From contig OY987233.1 in assembly GCA_963920705.1 (NCBI GenBank), forward strand, positions 2,284,001 through 2,348,000: DNA of 64,000 nt, in the 5' to 3' direction. The notes under the pieces were generated by a model. The model was not told the origin of the DNA. It worked only from the letters and a program-made list of their open reading frames with translations, and made no database searches. Positions within the stretch are counted from its first letter, which is position 1, and each line of letters begins with the position of its first letter. The stretch is from Odiellus spinosus (Eukaryota; Arthropoda; Arachnida; Opiliones; Phalangiidae). Positions 34,565 to 46,446 of the stretch are shown here, in pieces. The position numbers and the translations under genes were made by a program.

Positions 34565-34782
34565 CTCTACCCCTACATAACAAAGGGAGACCTAGGCAAA
34601 AAAAGAGAACCTCATCTACAGAAAGCGCAAGTTATAAAAAATACCAAGGGAGTTTTCCAAAAACTCACAAAAATACTCCGAAAAAAATTCACTTTTTAAA
34701 ATTATATGAAAACGAGCATTCAAGTGTCTATTTCCTTTTACGTATATTCCATATCGAAGGCTTCCATGATTAAAAGATTTGC

Positions 34783-36057
34783 TTATCGGGCATGACGAAC
34801 AAACTCATAAGGAGGTTTTGAAATTGGTTTCGGTGATATTGAAAAATTATCCACAGTCAAACCCTTAGAATCGAAAGGATAGGAATGCAAATATGCTTCT
34901 ATTTGCCTCAAGGATCGTAATTTTTCTTTCACCTTATCCGGGGTATAATAGTAAACATCTCCCACACGCGATGATGGTTGTTTCCTTAACACCACTTCCC
35001 TAGTCCAACCAAGGAAAAATGGCAACTGCAAATCATGCGATATACCAGTGGTGTCCAACTCCTCAACCTCCACACACCTAGGTTCGGGAATTACCAAAAC
35101 TTCATCCATAAATCTAACTCTACGTCGAGGGTTACAATGTCGCATACGTAGGTTGACACCACTCTCATCCACCGCCTGTGGCTCAACTCGTTCCTCCATC
35201 GCTTCCTCGCTCGTAAACTCAACCACTACACTCGTTCCACCAGCCTGAGTATGGTATGTCTCTCGCACCACACGACTGCGTAGCGTATAACGAGGTGGAT
35301 CTAAATCTATCTCTTCATCTTCAAACCGTAACTCATTTTCCAATGGAATCGGCGGAACTAATTCATTGGTTATAGAATTTTCCTGGGTTGCCAACACCTG
35401 TATAGATGGGTCTACCCGCGCCACTGGTTGTTCCTGAATTTCCATCACCTGTATAGGTGGGTCTACCTGCGCTGCTGGTAGTTCCTGAGTTTCCACCACT
35501 GGTATAGAAGGATCTACCTGAGCAACAGTTTGCTCCTGAGTTTCCACCACTGGTATAGAAGGATCTACCTGAGCAACAGTTTGCTCCTGAGTGTCCAAAA
35601 CTACCGTATTCATACAGAGCTTTAATTTCGAAATATGCCACGTACCAGCCAAGGCACCTGTCTCTAAGTTCATTATCATATAGGCTACTGGGGACACCTT
35701 CTCTACAACTCTAAAAGGACCTTCCCAGTTAGGAGCCAGTCTAGCACTAAATTTCGCAGCCGCATTAGAAAGTCTATGACCAGACTTCCAGACCAGTTGC
35801 CCTACCTCTAATTCGCTTCTTGAGTAATTCCGATCATAGAAAAATTTCTGTTTCGCACTGGCAACACTATTTACTTCCTGGGCCATATCAATTGCTCGTT
35901 GCCATTCTCTTAAAGGACCTTGTTCATAATCTAAGATTTCTAAAACCTCCTGATCAGGAATTCCAACAAATACTCTCTCATCCCAAGGAAGCGTAGGCCA
36001 TGGTGAAGGTAAAACGGGGAATATCCGGTCGAACAATGTACAACGCTATTAACTGCT
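34783..36057 (-). pseudogene. pol: Gypsy integrase C-terminus and 3' extension
   Basis: The frame 36036-34783 includes the integrase C-terminal GPY/F-type block (LAPNWEGPFRVVEKVSPVAY, then WHISKLKL), followed by a Glu/Pro/Val-rich tail with imperfect repeats of TQEQTVAQVDPSIP (four units with variants) and an acidic region. It is separated from the core by the MITE at 36066-36460 and by a one-base slip near 35980. The tail beyond WHISKLKL is not recognised; it does not look like an envelope protein (no signal or membrane segment). Confidence 0.8.
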
Positions 36058-36065
36058 AACTGAAT

Positions 36066-36460
36066 CAGTGGCGGCGGAACGGGTGGGGAGAGGGGGACAT
36101 TGTCCCCCCTCAATTAAACCAGGTGGGGACAACCAATATACGTGTCCCTCCCCAAATTGTTTAGTCAATACTCTGATTAATCTCAGAATATAATTGAATT
36201 CAATGAATTATAAGAAAAATCAGTCTATAATCTCAACCTGTTTGGAATTTTTAAGAAAATAATATAATATAATAACAAAAATTATAAAGAGACTGTCTTT
36301 AAATAAGGTATATGATTTATTTCTACGCGAGTCCGTCTGTAGAAGAGCGATAGTACAACCATAGCCTTCAGGTATATTGGTCTTGAGCAACTTGTTTCCA
36401 AGTTCTTTAACGAAAAATGTTCCCCCCCCCCCCCAAAATAAGAACCGTCCGCCGCCACTG
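36066..36460. mobile_element. hAT MITE inside integrase (CAGTGGCGGCGG ends)
   Basis: Ends CAGTGGCGGCGGAAC / GTCCGCCGCCACTG. The target duplication AACTGAAT is perfect (36058-36065 and 36461-36468). It splits the integrase core after the catalytic Glu. It contains a C14 run at 36422-36434. Confidence 0.93.
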
Positions 36461-36468
36461 AACTGAAT

Positions 36469-39318
36469 TAAAGGCAAGTGGGCATCCCATGTAGTATGAA
36501 CATTCCCAGTGTAAATACTCATTATTTCCCCAATTACTCTCTTACACCTCTCCGTCATGTTAGCCTGGGGATGGTATGGTGACACGAATTTAAGTTTAAT
36601 TTTCAACACCATACATAACCGTTTCCATAAACCTGAAATAAACTGGGGCCTGTTGTCCGACAAAAGCGCTGACATAATCCCATGGCGCGACACATACTGC
36701 AACAGAACCTAACATAATATTAGGGCCGTAACACTCCTCACAGGGAAAACCTCTACGTATTTCGTAAAATAATCCACCATGACTATTAAAAATCGGTTCT
36801 GCTGCTTCGTCACGGGAAGGGGGCCCATTATGTCTATCCCGACCAAGTCTCCTGGGTGAATTTTATGAGATGGAATCATTAACCCAGGCTTCTTTGTATT
36901 TCTACTTTTGTATCGTTGGCATGTTTCACAATTCTGTACGTATTTCTGAACCAAGGAATACAATCTAGGATGGTAATATTTAGCCTGAACTCTCATGTAA
37001 GTTGCGGTACGACCCCTATGACCTGATAGAGGGTGATTATGAAAAGCCTGCATTAACCTAGGAACTAATTCAGTAGGCACCACAACTTTAGCCGGTTTAA
37101 ATCCTTCCGCCCTTCTATAAAGCAAATCGTCTTTAATACAGTATACCTTAGAATCTCCGCCTCTTTCTAACTTGCCCTTTATTTCGCTAAATTGATCTTC
37201 TAACAACTGCGCCTGTTTTATCTCTGCCAAGGTAACATAATCCAGAGGTTGTCCAAGGTCTACAGGGTTACAAATTGACATGTTCAAGCGAAAATCGTCC
37301 AAAGATTGATTATCTGGCATGGGAAGTGGTGATAAATCTGAACCTATATAATCGCTATCTATAACCTTAGGACATACAACATCTAGGTCGGAAACTGGGC
37401 ATCTAGATAAGGCGTCAGCTACTAAATTATCTTTTCCTGCTCTATGAAGGATTTCGAATGGCATAAACTCCTGAAGTTCCAAGGCCCATCTCATAAGTCT
37501 GCTTTTCTTATTTTTAAGTTTCAACATCCAACATAGAGCTTGATGATCAGATACCACTGCGAATTCTCTACCTTCCACATAATGTCGGAACTTTCGGACA
37601 GCTTCTACTACTGCCATGGCCTCTTGTTCCGGGGTACTATATCTTAATTCTGCCGGCTTAAAGAGTTTACTTGTATATCCCAAGGAAACCTCGACACCAT
37701 TCTGTATTTGTGATAGCATGCCGCCCATTCCAATTCCACTAGCATCTGTTGTGATTATAAACTTTCCATTTGGATCGGGAACTTGTAACAAGACTGCCTG
37801 GGAAATAGCTGTTTTTAAACTCTGAAACGCGTTTTCTTCTGTGTCTCCCGAACGAAACTTTTGGTTTTTCCGTTTTAATTTATTTAAAGGGGCAGTATAG
37901 TCTGCATAATGGGGAATAAATCGTGAATGAAAACCACACATGCCAAGGAACGAAGACACCTGTTTCATGTTACGAGGACGTGGAAATTCTTTAATCGCCC
38001 GAACTTTCTCCGGATCTACTTCTACCCCTTCAGCGCTTACCAGGTAGCCCAAAACCGAAACCTTAGGAACTCCAAAAAAACATTTACTAACATTTAACGT
38101 AAGACCTGCGTGTTTAAATTGAGCGAATACATAACGTAAAGCCGCTAAATGGTCAGTCCATGTGGTACTAGCTATCACTACATCGTCAAGATAAATCCCA
38201 ATGCCATACCTACGAGCAAATCGTAATACTTTATTCATCAACCGCATGAACGTTGCCGGTGCCCCTTTCAAACCGAACGGTAAAACTAACCACTCGAACT
38301 TGCCTTCTCTAGTTACAAAGGCAGTTTTCTCTATGTCCTCTGGAGCCATGGCAACCTGCCAATAACCGGACTTTAGGTCTAATTTAGTAATATACCTAGG
38401 CTTTCCCATGTTGTCTATAATGTCATCTATTTTGGGTATCGGATACGGATCATCTAATGTAACACTATTTAACTTTGTTATATCAATGCACATCCGCTTC
38501 TCCAAGGTATCTTTCTTAGGAACTATTATAGTAGGAGATGCCCATGGACTATTAGATGGTCTAATCAATCCCTTCTGTAGTAGGTCCTGAACTTGTCTAT
38601 CAATTTCCTCACTAGCAGCACGATTATGTGAATAAGGTTGTCTCCTTACAGGAACAGTTCCTGGTTTTAACCTGAGACGATGTTGAACAACATTAGTACG
38701 ACCCAATTTTCCCGAAAAAAGCTCCGGAAACTCTTGACTAGGCTCCGATAAATCCCATCGCTCGTCCTCAGTTAACTGGCCTAAGTTCAGTGTCGAAAAA
38801 TCTGCCTTCGGTTGAGGGGGTTGGAGAACTTGGTCATTCCCCACCAACGTAGCTACCTCGTCCCGTAGGTACACCAAGGGCAAAGTTTTCCCACAATAGC
38901 TAAATACATTGTGGTAATTATCTATCACCGCTCTCATATCGTCTAGAAGGCCCATCCCTAATGTAAGAGGAAATTCTAACTCTGGGACCACTTGAAACCT
39001 AACTGGCATTATACCCATTTCTTCCCCAAAATCCACCTCTAAATCTACGTAACCGAGGGATTCACTAGTAAAACCTTTTTTCATCCACTGAACAGTTCGA
39101 GGCTTCGAAATCAATAAACTCATTAAGCCTAACTCAGATAGAAATTCCTTTGTTATGATACATTGGTCAGCCCCACAATCTAGGAAGGCAATACATTCTT
39201 TATTTGACACTGAAATTCTTATTCCCTTTAATTTACTATCCCCTAAATCCAAAACCGCTGAATTCAGTCTTACTATTGGGTCTATCTGAGATTCCCACGC
39301 ACCTTGCGACCCTACCAA
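36469..39318 (-). pseudogene. pol: Gypsy pol: protease, RT, RNase H, integrase core
   Basis: The frame starts near 39318 (MVGSQGAWESQ). Protease: AFLDCGADQCIIT (DCGA instead of the usual DSGA/DTGA) at about 39180. RT: IDITKLNSVTLDDPYPIP, then LPFGLKGAPATFMRLMN and catalytic YLDDVVI at about 38190. RNase H: TTDASGIGMGGML at about 37760. Integrase zinc: HNHPLSGHRGRTATYMRV and NCETCQRY. DDE core: GIDIMGPLP, LSDNRPQF and TERCKRVIGE. An in-frame TAG at 36709-36711 interrupts the core; the frame then continues to 36469 where a MITE is inserted. Confidence 0.92.
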
Positions 39319-39329
39319 GGCACTGACTT

Positions 39330-40220
39330 CTAGTTTCCCTGATTCGATTCGTAAGGTAGAGTAACCGGGGTATTGTTAGATATAGGGTTAACTCCTGACG
39401 GTAAGGATGCCCTAACACCTTGAGACGAGACAGAAGAAAGACGAGGTCTCTGATTAATCCTAGGTACCCTTGGTGACGCCTGTAGTTGGGGACACTCTCT
39501 TCGAAAATGGCTCGAACTTCCACACAAAAAGCAATCATTACTATTGTCTCCTCGAGTAATCGCGGGTCTGGAACTTATTTGATTAAGGGGACCAGTACGG
39601 GAATTATTCCCCATTGACCACGGCCCTGAACCACGATTTGCCATATTTCCACGGGAATTCCTTCCAAAACCCGAACTACCAACGCCAATTCCCATATTAG
39701 TTAGCCCATTATTAATTCCTTCCATATCGACTCCGCGTTCCCAAGCTGTCTGAATTCTTAAAATTTCCCGATCAAAATCATCCAACGTCGTGCAACTATC
39801 CACAGATATCAATAATTGAACCATCGGTGGAACCTTGGAAAGCAAAAGCTTAACCAACTCTTCCTCCACTAAAGGGGAATCTAATAACCTATTAATGCCT
39901 ACTATTCGCTTACGAAACATCCCTAAATCCTCCCCAACATTTTGCGTGGCACTGTATAGTGATATACGAATAGACTGTTCCCGACTTTGTGATAAATATC
40001 GAGTTTTAAAAGCCAACGCCGAAGTATTCCACGAAATATTCTCGCCATGCCTAAGAAAAAACTCTTCTATCCAAATCTTAGCACTGTCCGTAAAAATCAG
40101 AGGGCATAACACCGATAAATCATCCTTACGTATTCTGTGATATAAAATAAAATCCTCTAAGGTTTTCAAAAACAATTTTGGATCTTCCTGGGTATCACCG
40201 GAGAATGTAGGCATTTTCAT
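39330..40220 (-). CDS. gag: Gypsy gag (capsid and CCHC nucleocapsid)
   Basis: MKMPTFSGDTQEDPKLFLK begins the retrotransposon-gag domain, which runs through KIWIEEFFLRHG and FKTRYLSQSREQSI. A Gly/Asn/Ser-rich linker leads to a CCHC knuckle CFLCGSSSHFRRECP at about 39530-39490. It ends ...YESNQGN* at 39330. Pol lies in another frame just downstream, so expression of pol would need a frameshift or reinitiation. The frame is continuous with the upstream membrane-anchored ORF except for one TAG at 40296-40298. Confidence 0.88.
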   Translation of the reverse strand: MKMPTFSGDTQEDPKLFLKTLEDFILYHRIRKDDLSVLCPLIFTDSAKIWIEEFFLRHGENISWNTSALAFKTRYLSQSREQSIRISLYSATQNVGEDLGMFRKRIVGINRLLDSPLVEEELVKLLLSKVPPMVQLLISVDSCTTLDDFDREILRIQTAWERGVDMEGINNGLTNMGIGVGSSGFGRNSRGNMANRGSGPWSMGNNSRTGPLNQISSRPAITRGDNSNDCFLCGSSSHFRRECPQLQASPRVPRINQRPRLSSVSSQGVRASLPSGVNPISNNTPVTLPYESNQGN

Positions 40221-40295
40221 GTGAGCTATGAGAACAGCTGGAATTTCCCTTGGAACTCGTTCCTCACCACTAATCTGATCTATATCATTATGACT

Positions 40296-41075
40296 CTAAG
40301 ACCTAAACCTTGAATCTAACGGAACTCCTGGGCATCTTTGAGGTTGGGAAACTGAGGGACAACTAGGTAAAGGATTATCCACCCCTTGATTGAACTCATC
40401 ACGAGCCTGTGTGTCTATCCTAATTTGTCGTTCAATGTCTCGCTGGCGCTGTCTCGTTCTTTCCAATTCCCGGAGGTTTTCTAAATCTTCCTCGCCTCGG
40501 TTTCCCTGAGTTCGTGTATAAATATCCTGCCTTAATCTATCCCCCTCTAAACTATCCCTTCGAGAGAGTGAAGCTGCCTGTTTCTGTCTCCTACTCAAAT
40601 CCTCGGCTTCGTCTAGATTTTGTTGAATACGTTGATGAATGATATACTCTAAACATAGAGTCTCATTTAAAACATTTACTTCCTCGGAAACATCTAAAGG
40701 GTGCTCCGGTGAAACTGTAGGTACCCGTGGAACATTAGGTGCTAACCTGGGTTCGACCAAAGGCGTTTTACCCTTCAGTAAATATAATCTATCATCTACA
40801 CAAGATGCCACAAAATGCTGAATCAAATTAAGCTCCTCCTGAGGATTCTTCCGCACATCAAGAACCCTACGATTACGAACTGGGTAATTCCTAGGCAGAT
40901 TTAAAGTATCTCTACGATTCCTCCTTTGTACTGGTCTCCCTTGCAATTTAGGACTAAAAGAACCTGCATCACTAAACTGATTAAAAAACAACGGCCCAAA
41001 TTTTAAAAAACAAAATCCAAAGAGACCCAAGCAAACCAAAATCGTCGCAACTACTATCCCTACGATTGCCCACAT
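40296..41075 (-). CDS. Gypsy N-terminal ORF with membrane segment
   Basis: 259 codons. The N-terminus VGIVVATILVCLGLFGFCFL is a strong hydrophobic segment. A basic stretch (RPVQRRNRRD) and an Arg/Glu/Gln-rich coiled-coil-like region (RELERTRQRQRDIERQIR) follow. It stops with TAG at 40296-40298 and is in the same frame as gag, so it may be the N-terminal part of a longer gag with a readthrough or mutational stop. No known domain is recognised. Confidence 0.75.
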   Translation of the reverse strand: MWAIVGIVVATILVCLGLFGFCFLKFGPLFFNQFSDAGSFSPKLQGRPVQRRNRRDTLNLPRNYPVRNRRVLDVRKNPQEELNLIQHFVASCVDDRLYLLKGKTPLVEPRLAPNVPRVPTVSPEHPLDVSEEVNVLNETLCLEYIIHQRIQQNLDEAEDLSRRQKQAASLSRRDSLEGDRLRQDIYTRTQGNRGEEDLENLRELERTRQRQRDIERQIRIDTQARDEFNQGVDNPLPSCPSVSQPQRCPGVPLDSRFRS

Positions 41076-41202
41076 GATTAGCCAAGGCTTCGCGAAAAAC
41101 GACTTAAAACTTAAAAAACCTAATTAAAACTCTAAAAGTAATAGAAACCTAATCTAAAATTGAATATTCAAAAACTAAAAAGTAATAAAACACAGTAATA
41201 AT

Positions 41203-42118
41203 CAGTGTTGCCAATGTGTGGGATAAATCCCAAATTGTGGGATTTTTGGACGATTTTTTGGCTGTGTGGGATAAAGGGATTTTTCAACCAAATTGGCCGA
41301 TTTTGTGGGATTTTCTACTCTGACGGGATTTAACGACCCCTTTCTTACCAAAAATAAGAGCCTAGAAAAAAAAAAATAGATTTTTCTGAGAATATTTATA
41401 TTTTCCAAGTTTTTCCCATTCCCAGTAACCAAAAATTTTTAACAAGTTCACCATAATTTGCAGCGTGTTCAAAGCTACGATATCCGTTAGTTTTAAGCAT
41501 TTTTTTACTCAGAGATATAGGGAGCCTTCCTTCGCGCGTGCTAATAAATATCAGGTGGACATGAACGAGGATCCGGGAGGGTTTTCAAATGATTATTATA
41601 TTATCACTACGGGATTTCACCAACAATACTTTCTTTAAATTCTTTAATTGTACAAACCTTTAGGGAATAAATAGGTTTACCTATAGTCACTTGACACCAC
41701 TACCAAAGTCTAGGGGACTCTTTCTTTCTCCTAGAGACTTAGACTGATGATATTACATGGTGATGGATTTAGTTTTCAGTGTGTAAAAGCAAACACATGC
41801 CTATTTTTCTAGTTTTTATTCCTTAGCTCTATTTGTTATTCTGGGGTTGCACCTGTTATGCCTCGTTTCCAAGAAATAAAATAAGTAACGAAAGTTGGGT
41901 AGCGAGGTCAAGCTTTGAAGCTAGGGAGATACGCAAAATCATATTGCATTTCTTGATTTTTTTTTTCTTTTTCGCTGGGAAAATTTTAAACCACAAAATA
42001 TTTGATATGTTTTCCGTTGAGTTTTGGGAGGGGGCGGAGTTAGAAGAGGGTGAGGGTTGGGCGGGGAAATTTAGTAAGCGACTGTGGGATTTTTGACTCT
42101 CAAACATTGGCAACACTG
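41203..42118. mobile_element. Non-autonomous hAT element, 916 bp
   Basis: Ends CAGTGTTGCCAATGTG / CATTGGCAACACTG. Perfect 8-bp duplication GTAATAAT (41195-41202 and 42119-42126). Sub-terminal GTGGGATTTTT motifs are repeated in both ends. There is no transposase. It is inserted in the gypsy leader. Confidence 0.95.
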
Positions 42119-42377
42119 GTAATAATAAAAATAGTTAATCGCAATTACCTTGAACGTGCGCAACTTCCTTCGGCGTTTAAAGATCCATAAGTCACCGGGA
42201 CTGGATAATCTTCATCCGCGACTGTTACGGGAGGGATCGGCGATACTGGCTACCCCTCTTCTAGCTATTTTTCAGGACTCTTTGGAGTCTGGTCGCCTGC
42301 CTGCAATTTGGAAACGGGCAAATGTCACGGCAATACGCAAATCACCCAACCCCAGTGCTTTCGACACCTTCCGCGGG

Positions 42378-42516
42378 CAGGGGCGTCGGAAGTTATTACT
42401 AAGTGGGTGGGCTGAACAAGTTGGCTAAGGTCAAATTATATGGGGCTCAGTTACCCCAGATCCGACGGTCGAGGGGGCTTGAGCCCACCCTGCCCCCCCC
42501 GCTTCCGACGCCCCTG
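42378..42516. mobile_element. 139-bp hAT MITE inside LINE RT
   Basis: Ends CAGGGGCGTCGGAAG / CTTCCGACGCCCCTG. Perfect 8-bp duplication TCCGCGGG (42370-42377 and 42517-42524). Excising it joins the RT frame. Confidence 0.95.
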
Positions 42517-44024
42517 TCCGCGGGATTAGCCTCACTTGCCTCCCATGCAAGCAACTTGAAACCCTCGTCCGGGACACTCTAGTGTCATTCCTCACTAAGC
42601 GCTCATTCTTCTCCAATGACCAACATGGGTTTCTTCTAAAACGATCCTGTTTTACAAACCTACCCGCTACTTTGCAGGAGGTCACTCAGTGGCTCGATGA
42701 GGGAGATTCGGTTGATCTCATTTACCTCGATCTACGGAAGGCATTCGACACCGTCCCGCATTCCCTACTTATCCGAAAACTGGAGATTCTTGGTGTACCC
42801 CATATGATTGTAAACTGGATTGCAGACTTTTTGAGTGGTCGGCTACAACGCGTGGTTCTTGGGGGAGTCTGCTCTGCTTGGTCAGAAGTTACTAGCGGTG
42901 TACCTCAGGGATCGGTTCTCGGCCCTACACTGTTTGTGATCTTCATTAATGACCTTCCTCTGGTTATTCGAGATTCTCTCCTGAAACTCTTCGCAGATGA
43001 CAATAAAGTTGGCCACAGGATAGCCACTCTTACGGACGCACACTCACTCCAAGGGGACATTGATGCTCTTGAGCGTTGGGTGTCCTCCAACGGTATGAGC
43101 TTTAACTCATCCAAATCCATGGTGCTCCACTGTGGTCCAAACAACATTCAATTTAAGTACCGGCTTGGTGGCAAAGCTATCGAGGCCTCAACTGTAGTTC
43201 GGGACCTGGGAGTCATGCTCTCTGGGCGCGTTTTGGGCGAATCCCACAGTAAAGTGGCAGATCTGCCCGGGAATGAAGGCCCTATACATGTTGCGGCGCT
43301 CCTTTTCGGACTTCAGCGCCAACTCCTTTCAAATATTATACCGCACGTACATCCGTCCCCACCTCGACTACTGCTCTAGTATTTGGTCGCCCCACCTGGT
43401 GAAGGACATAAACAATTTAGAACGTGTACAGCGAAAGGCAACCAAACTTGTCTCTGGCCTGCGCCACCTACCTTACCCCGATCGTCTCAAGCGCCTCAAC
43501 CTCCTATCTCTTGAAAATAGGCGTCTTCGCACGGACCTCGTGGAAACCTTTAAAATCATTCACTCCCTTTACGACGTAACACCTGGTCAGTTTTTTACTG
43601 TCAAATGGACCGGACGTAAGGCCCCCACTATTGTAAAAAAGCGTTGTTGCGGTACGGTTCGCCGTAACTTCTTTACCCAAAGGGTGGCCAATGATTGGAA
43701 CGGTCTTCCCTCTGCTATCAAGGCTAGATCGTCGGTATCTGCCTTCAAGACTCGCCTTGATAAGTTTCGTGGGTGGGACTGAAGTCGCTTGTCCCCTGTA
43801 CATATGTATTTTATTGTATCTCCATTTTTTAATTTAATTCTAAATTCACCATCTTCTGTGTTTTAATAATGTTTGTATATTATGTACATATATTGTGCTC
43901 ATCTATTTTTGGTATATTTTATTCCAAAGTGTACTATATTCACTTTTTTTTATTATTATTTTTTTTTATGTATCGTTGTTAGCGTTTGTATATTCTGTAC
44001 ATATATTGTGTTAATCTATTTTTG

Positions 44025-45034
44025 CAAAAGTCTGATAAGACTTCATACAAAAAGTCCTTAACTGGCGCCCGGTTCTTGCTTTGGCTATAGAAAACATGTA
44101 ATTTACAGTGCAGACGACGCTAGTCTACAGCACCCAATGAGAACGAGATAGCTAAATTCAAAACTAGCCAATAGCTAGGCGAGTTATACGGAAGTCCTGA
44201 AAATAGTACGAAGGGAGGTTTCTTTATTTATTTATTAGGGGGACAACGTACAAGGGGCCTTGAAGGCCCTTAGTGCATGGGAAGGGCAGGATAGTAAAAC
44301 ATTGACAAGTTTCGGGGAATGGAGGTTTCTTAAATGTAAACAAACGTTTAAAAAGGATTAATTGCGATTTAAAAGTTTAAATAGTACGAAGTGAGGTTTC
44401 TTAAATTCAAACAAACGATTAAAACTCGGGCGTTACGTCTTTAAACGATTTTTTAAATCAAGATGTTTCCTTAAACATTTCTTAGCATCAGGAAAATAAT
44501 TGATATTTCAAAGTTTTTATTCAAACCCAATTCAATAGTTCAAAAAACTTATTACATTTCATTTAAAATTAGTTTAAAAGTAAAATAGGTTTACTTACAA
44601 AGTTTTGGGAGTCATAGTGTGACTGGTGAGAATACCAAAACAATGCAGCAGACGAACATAGTGAAACAACCAACAGCGATTCATGTGGTTAAATCAGGCC
44701 AATAATGGTTTAATAATTAATATTGCTAATTAATTCTTGACTTAAAAACTTTCTATCGGAAAAATTGCTTTGAATTTCATTTCTTATTTGTTACCATGAC
44801 TTTAAAAGTGGTAAAAGATGTCTTATATGTAAAAACCGGGGAACTACTTTTTGCAACGCGTAGCCACTAATTTCATTAGATGTTTGGTGAAGTGGCGCAA
44901 AAGTCACGTGATTTTAGGTGCCGCTTTACAGAGATATCTGCCTACGCGTAGAAAGGGGAAAGCACTGAAAACAACACGTTTCAGGCCCCTGCGCCAGTTA
45001 AGGACTTTTTGTATGAAGTCTTATCAGACTTTTG
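44025..45034. mobile_element. 1010-bp element in LINE 3' UTR, 45-bp inverted repeats
   Basis: Ends CAAAAGTCTGATAAGACTTC / complement, pairing for about 45 bp. ATTTTTG on both sides (44018-44024 and 45035-45041) is a 7-bp duplication. The left LINE copy (33660-33700) shows the uninterrupted site. No transposase frame is present; AT-rich with a short GGCCTTGAAGGCC palindrome near 44260. Confidence 0.9.
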
Positions 45035-45174
45035 ATTTTTGGTATATTTTACTCCAAAGTGTCGCGTATTCATGTATTCCATTTCTTTGTATCGTTGTTA
45101 GTGTCCCTTTGCTTTGTCAGGGCACAATAAGTGTGTAGATTTTTCTACCTGACTAATAAAATTATTATTATTAT

Positions 45175-45624
45175 TATACACTCCAAATAAAGAAAATAGA
45201 AGAAAAACTTCGCGGGCTTCTTAAAAAAATAATCTCCGGGCGAGAGGCAACGAGAAAAGAGCGATAAAGAAAAACGCGACAAAAACTCCTCTCCCCGTGC
45301 TTTATCCCCAAATTACGTCACCACAATCGTCCTAGGCAGCCACGGAAATAAACCCCACTATCCTATTCAGTGCGTTCGGAACCAAAAACAGAGAGGTGGA
45401 CTCCAAGGATCGTCGGAGCTTCAGAGATGAGCACACGCACATAAACTAGACGAGAACCAATCTTTCAGTTCACACCAAATAACTATTAAGTTAATTCCTC
45501 TTCAGATCAGGCGCGCACATATTTCAATCCAAAAATCACGAAAACTGGCAACCGAAAAACTTAGTGGTAAACAAAAAAAAAAATTATCCTGAAAGAACTG
45601 TTCGATCTCGGCGGTGGCTCCAAT
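45175..45624 (-). other. Gypsy 5' leader with primer-binding site
   Basis: It lies between LTR and LINE. The primer-binding site TGGAGCCACCGCCGAG reads on the minus strand from about 45622. Its duplicate lies at 33821-34265. Confidence 0.75.
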
Positions 45625-45846
45625 TGTAACTGTACGCTTAACTATTTACTAATAATCAGACAGTTAACTAGTTTAAAAAGGCAATTTAATTATGGACAGG
45701 AACTTCAAGTACAGAACTAAGCATTATGGTAGAACTGGTATCCTGGGCGTCGACTGGGAATCTGCCCCGAGGCTGGACTGAGGTCTTCCTTTTATCCTAG
45801 GTTGTCACATGGTCTCACAGGCTCGAGCAGCCAGGGTAGATGCAGG

Positions 45847-46373
45847 CAGGGCTCCCAGCGCATAGCCCAGAAAAAATTATAGGTATTATAGGTTTTAAAA
45901 GCCAAAAATATAGGTAATTTATAGGTCCAAAAATATCAATTTATAGGACTTTTTATAGGTTTTTAGTTTCGAAAAATATGGGTTTTATAGGTATGTTTCG
46001 CTGATATGTAACGCAATATAGGTTCTATAGCCTCTAGACCCGTCCCTCTGCCTTTCTTTGGCACTACTAGCTACTCACGCCCCCTCTCGACAGTCTACCT
46101 AACCTCGAAAAAAATAGAGTAATAATTACCCAGTGACCTAGGAGAGGAAACCTTTCTGCCACAGCTTGGTTTTTTGCAATCATTTGCACTTTTTCAAGCA
46201 AAAGTATAATTTTTATAGTTATATAGTTCATTCCTTTCGAATTTTATCACCGAAGTTGAACAAATTCCCCAAAAAATAGGTATTATAGGTTAAAAAGTGA
46301 AGTTATAGGTTTTTATAGGATCACGTCAGAATTATAGGTAATTATAGGTATTATAGGTGGTCTGGGAGCCCTG
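45847..46373. mobile_element. hAT-type MITE (CAGGGCTCCCAG ends), ATAGGT-rich, copy 1
   Basis: Ends CAGGGCTCCCAG / CTGGGAGCCCTG, flanked by TGCAGG on both sides (6 bp visible). The interior is full of ATTATAGG motifs. It is homologous to 56109-56908; related ends occur at 31117-31645. Confidence 0.85.
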
Positions 46374-46446
46374 TGCAGGCCCTTAGGGTAGATGCAGGAA
46401 CCAACGCTGGAAATGAGCCCTTATCCCCATGCCTAGGGATCCCTTT

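Larger units (their letters stand above)
42150..45174 (+). pseudogene. CR1/Jockey-type LINE, right copy, 5'-truncated
   Basis: RT begins near its N-terminal motifs (RLKIHKSPGLDNLHPRLL, then WKRANVTAIRKSPN). After a 139-bp MITE it continues with ISLTCLPCKQLE, DQHGFLLKRSCFTNL, DLRKAFDTVPHSLL, SGVPQGSVLGPTLF and catalytic LFADDNK. The frame breaks at about 43260 (CCCGGGAATG) and resumes with MKALYMLRR to FRGWD at 43782. The 3' UTR (43783-45174) is split by a 1010-bp element and ends in AATAAAATTATTATTATTA. ORF1 and endonuclease are missing. Confidence 0.9.

Noticed and set aside
36220-36465. C-terminal extension of the integrase frame into Gly- and Ile-rich sequence
   Set aside because: It is a translation of the MITE at 36066-36460, not native integrase.
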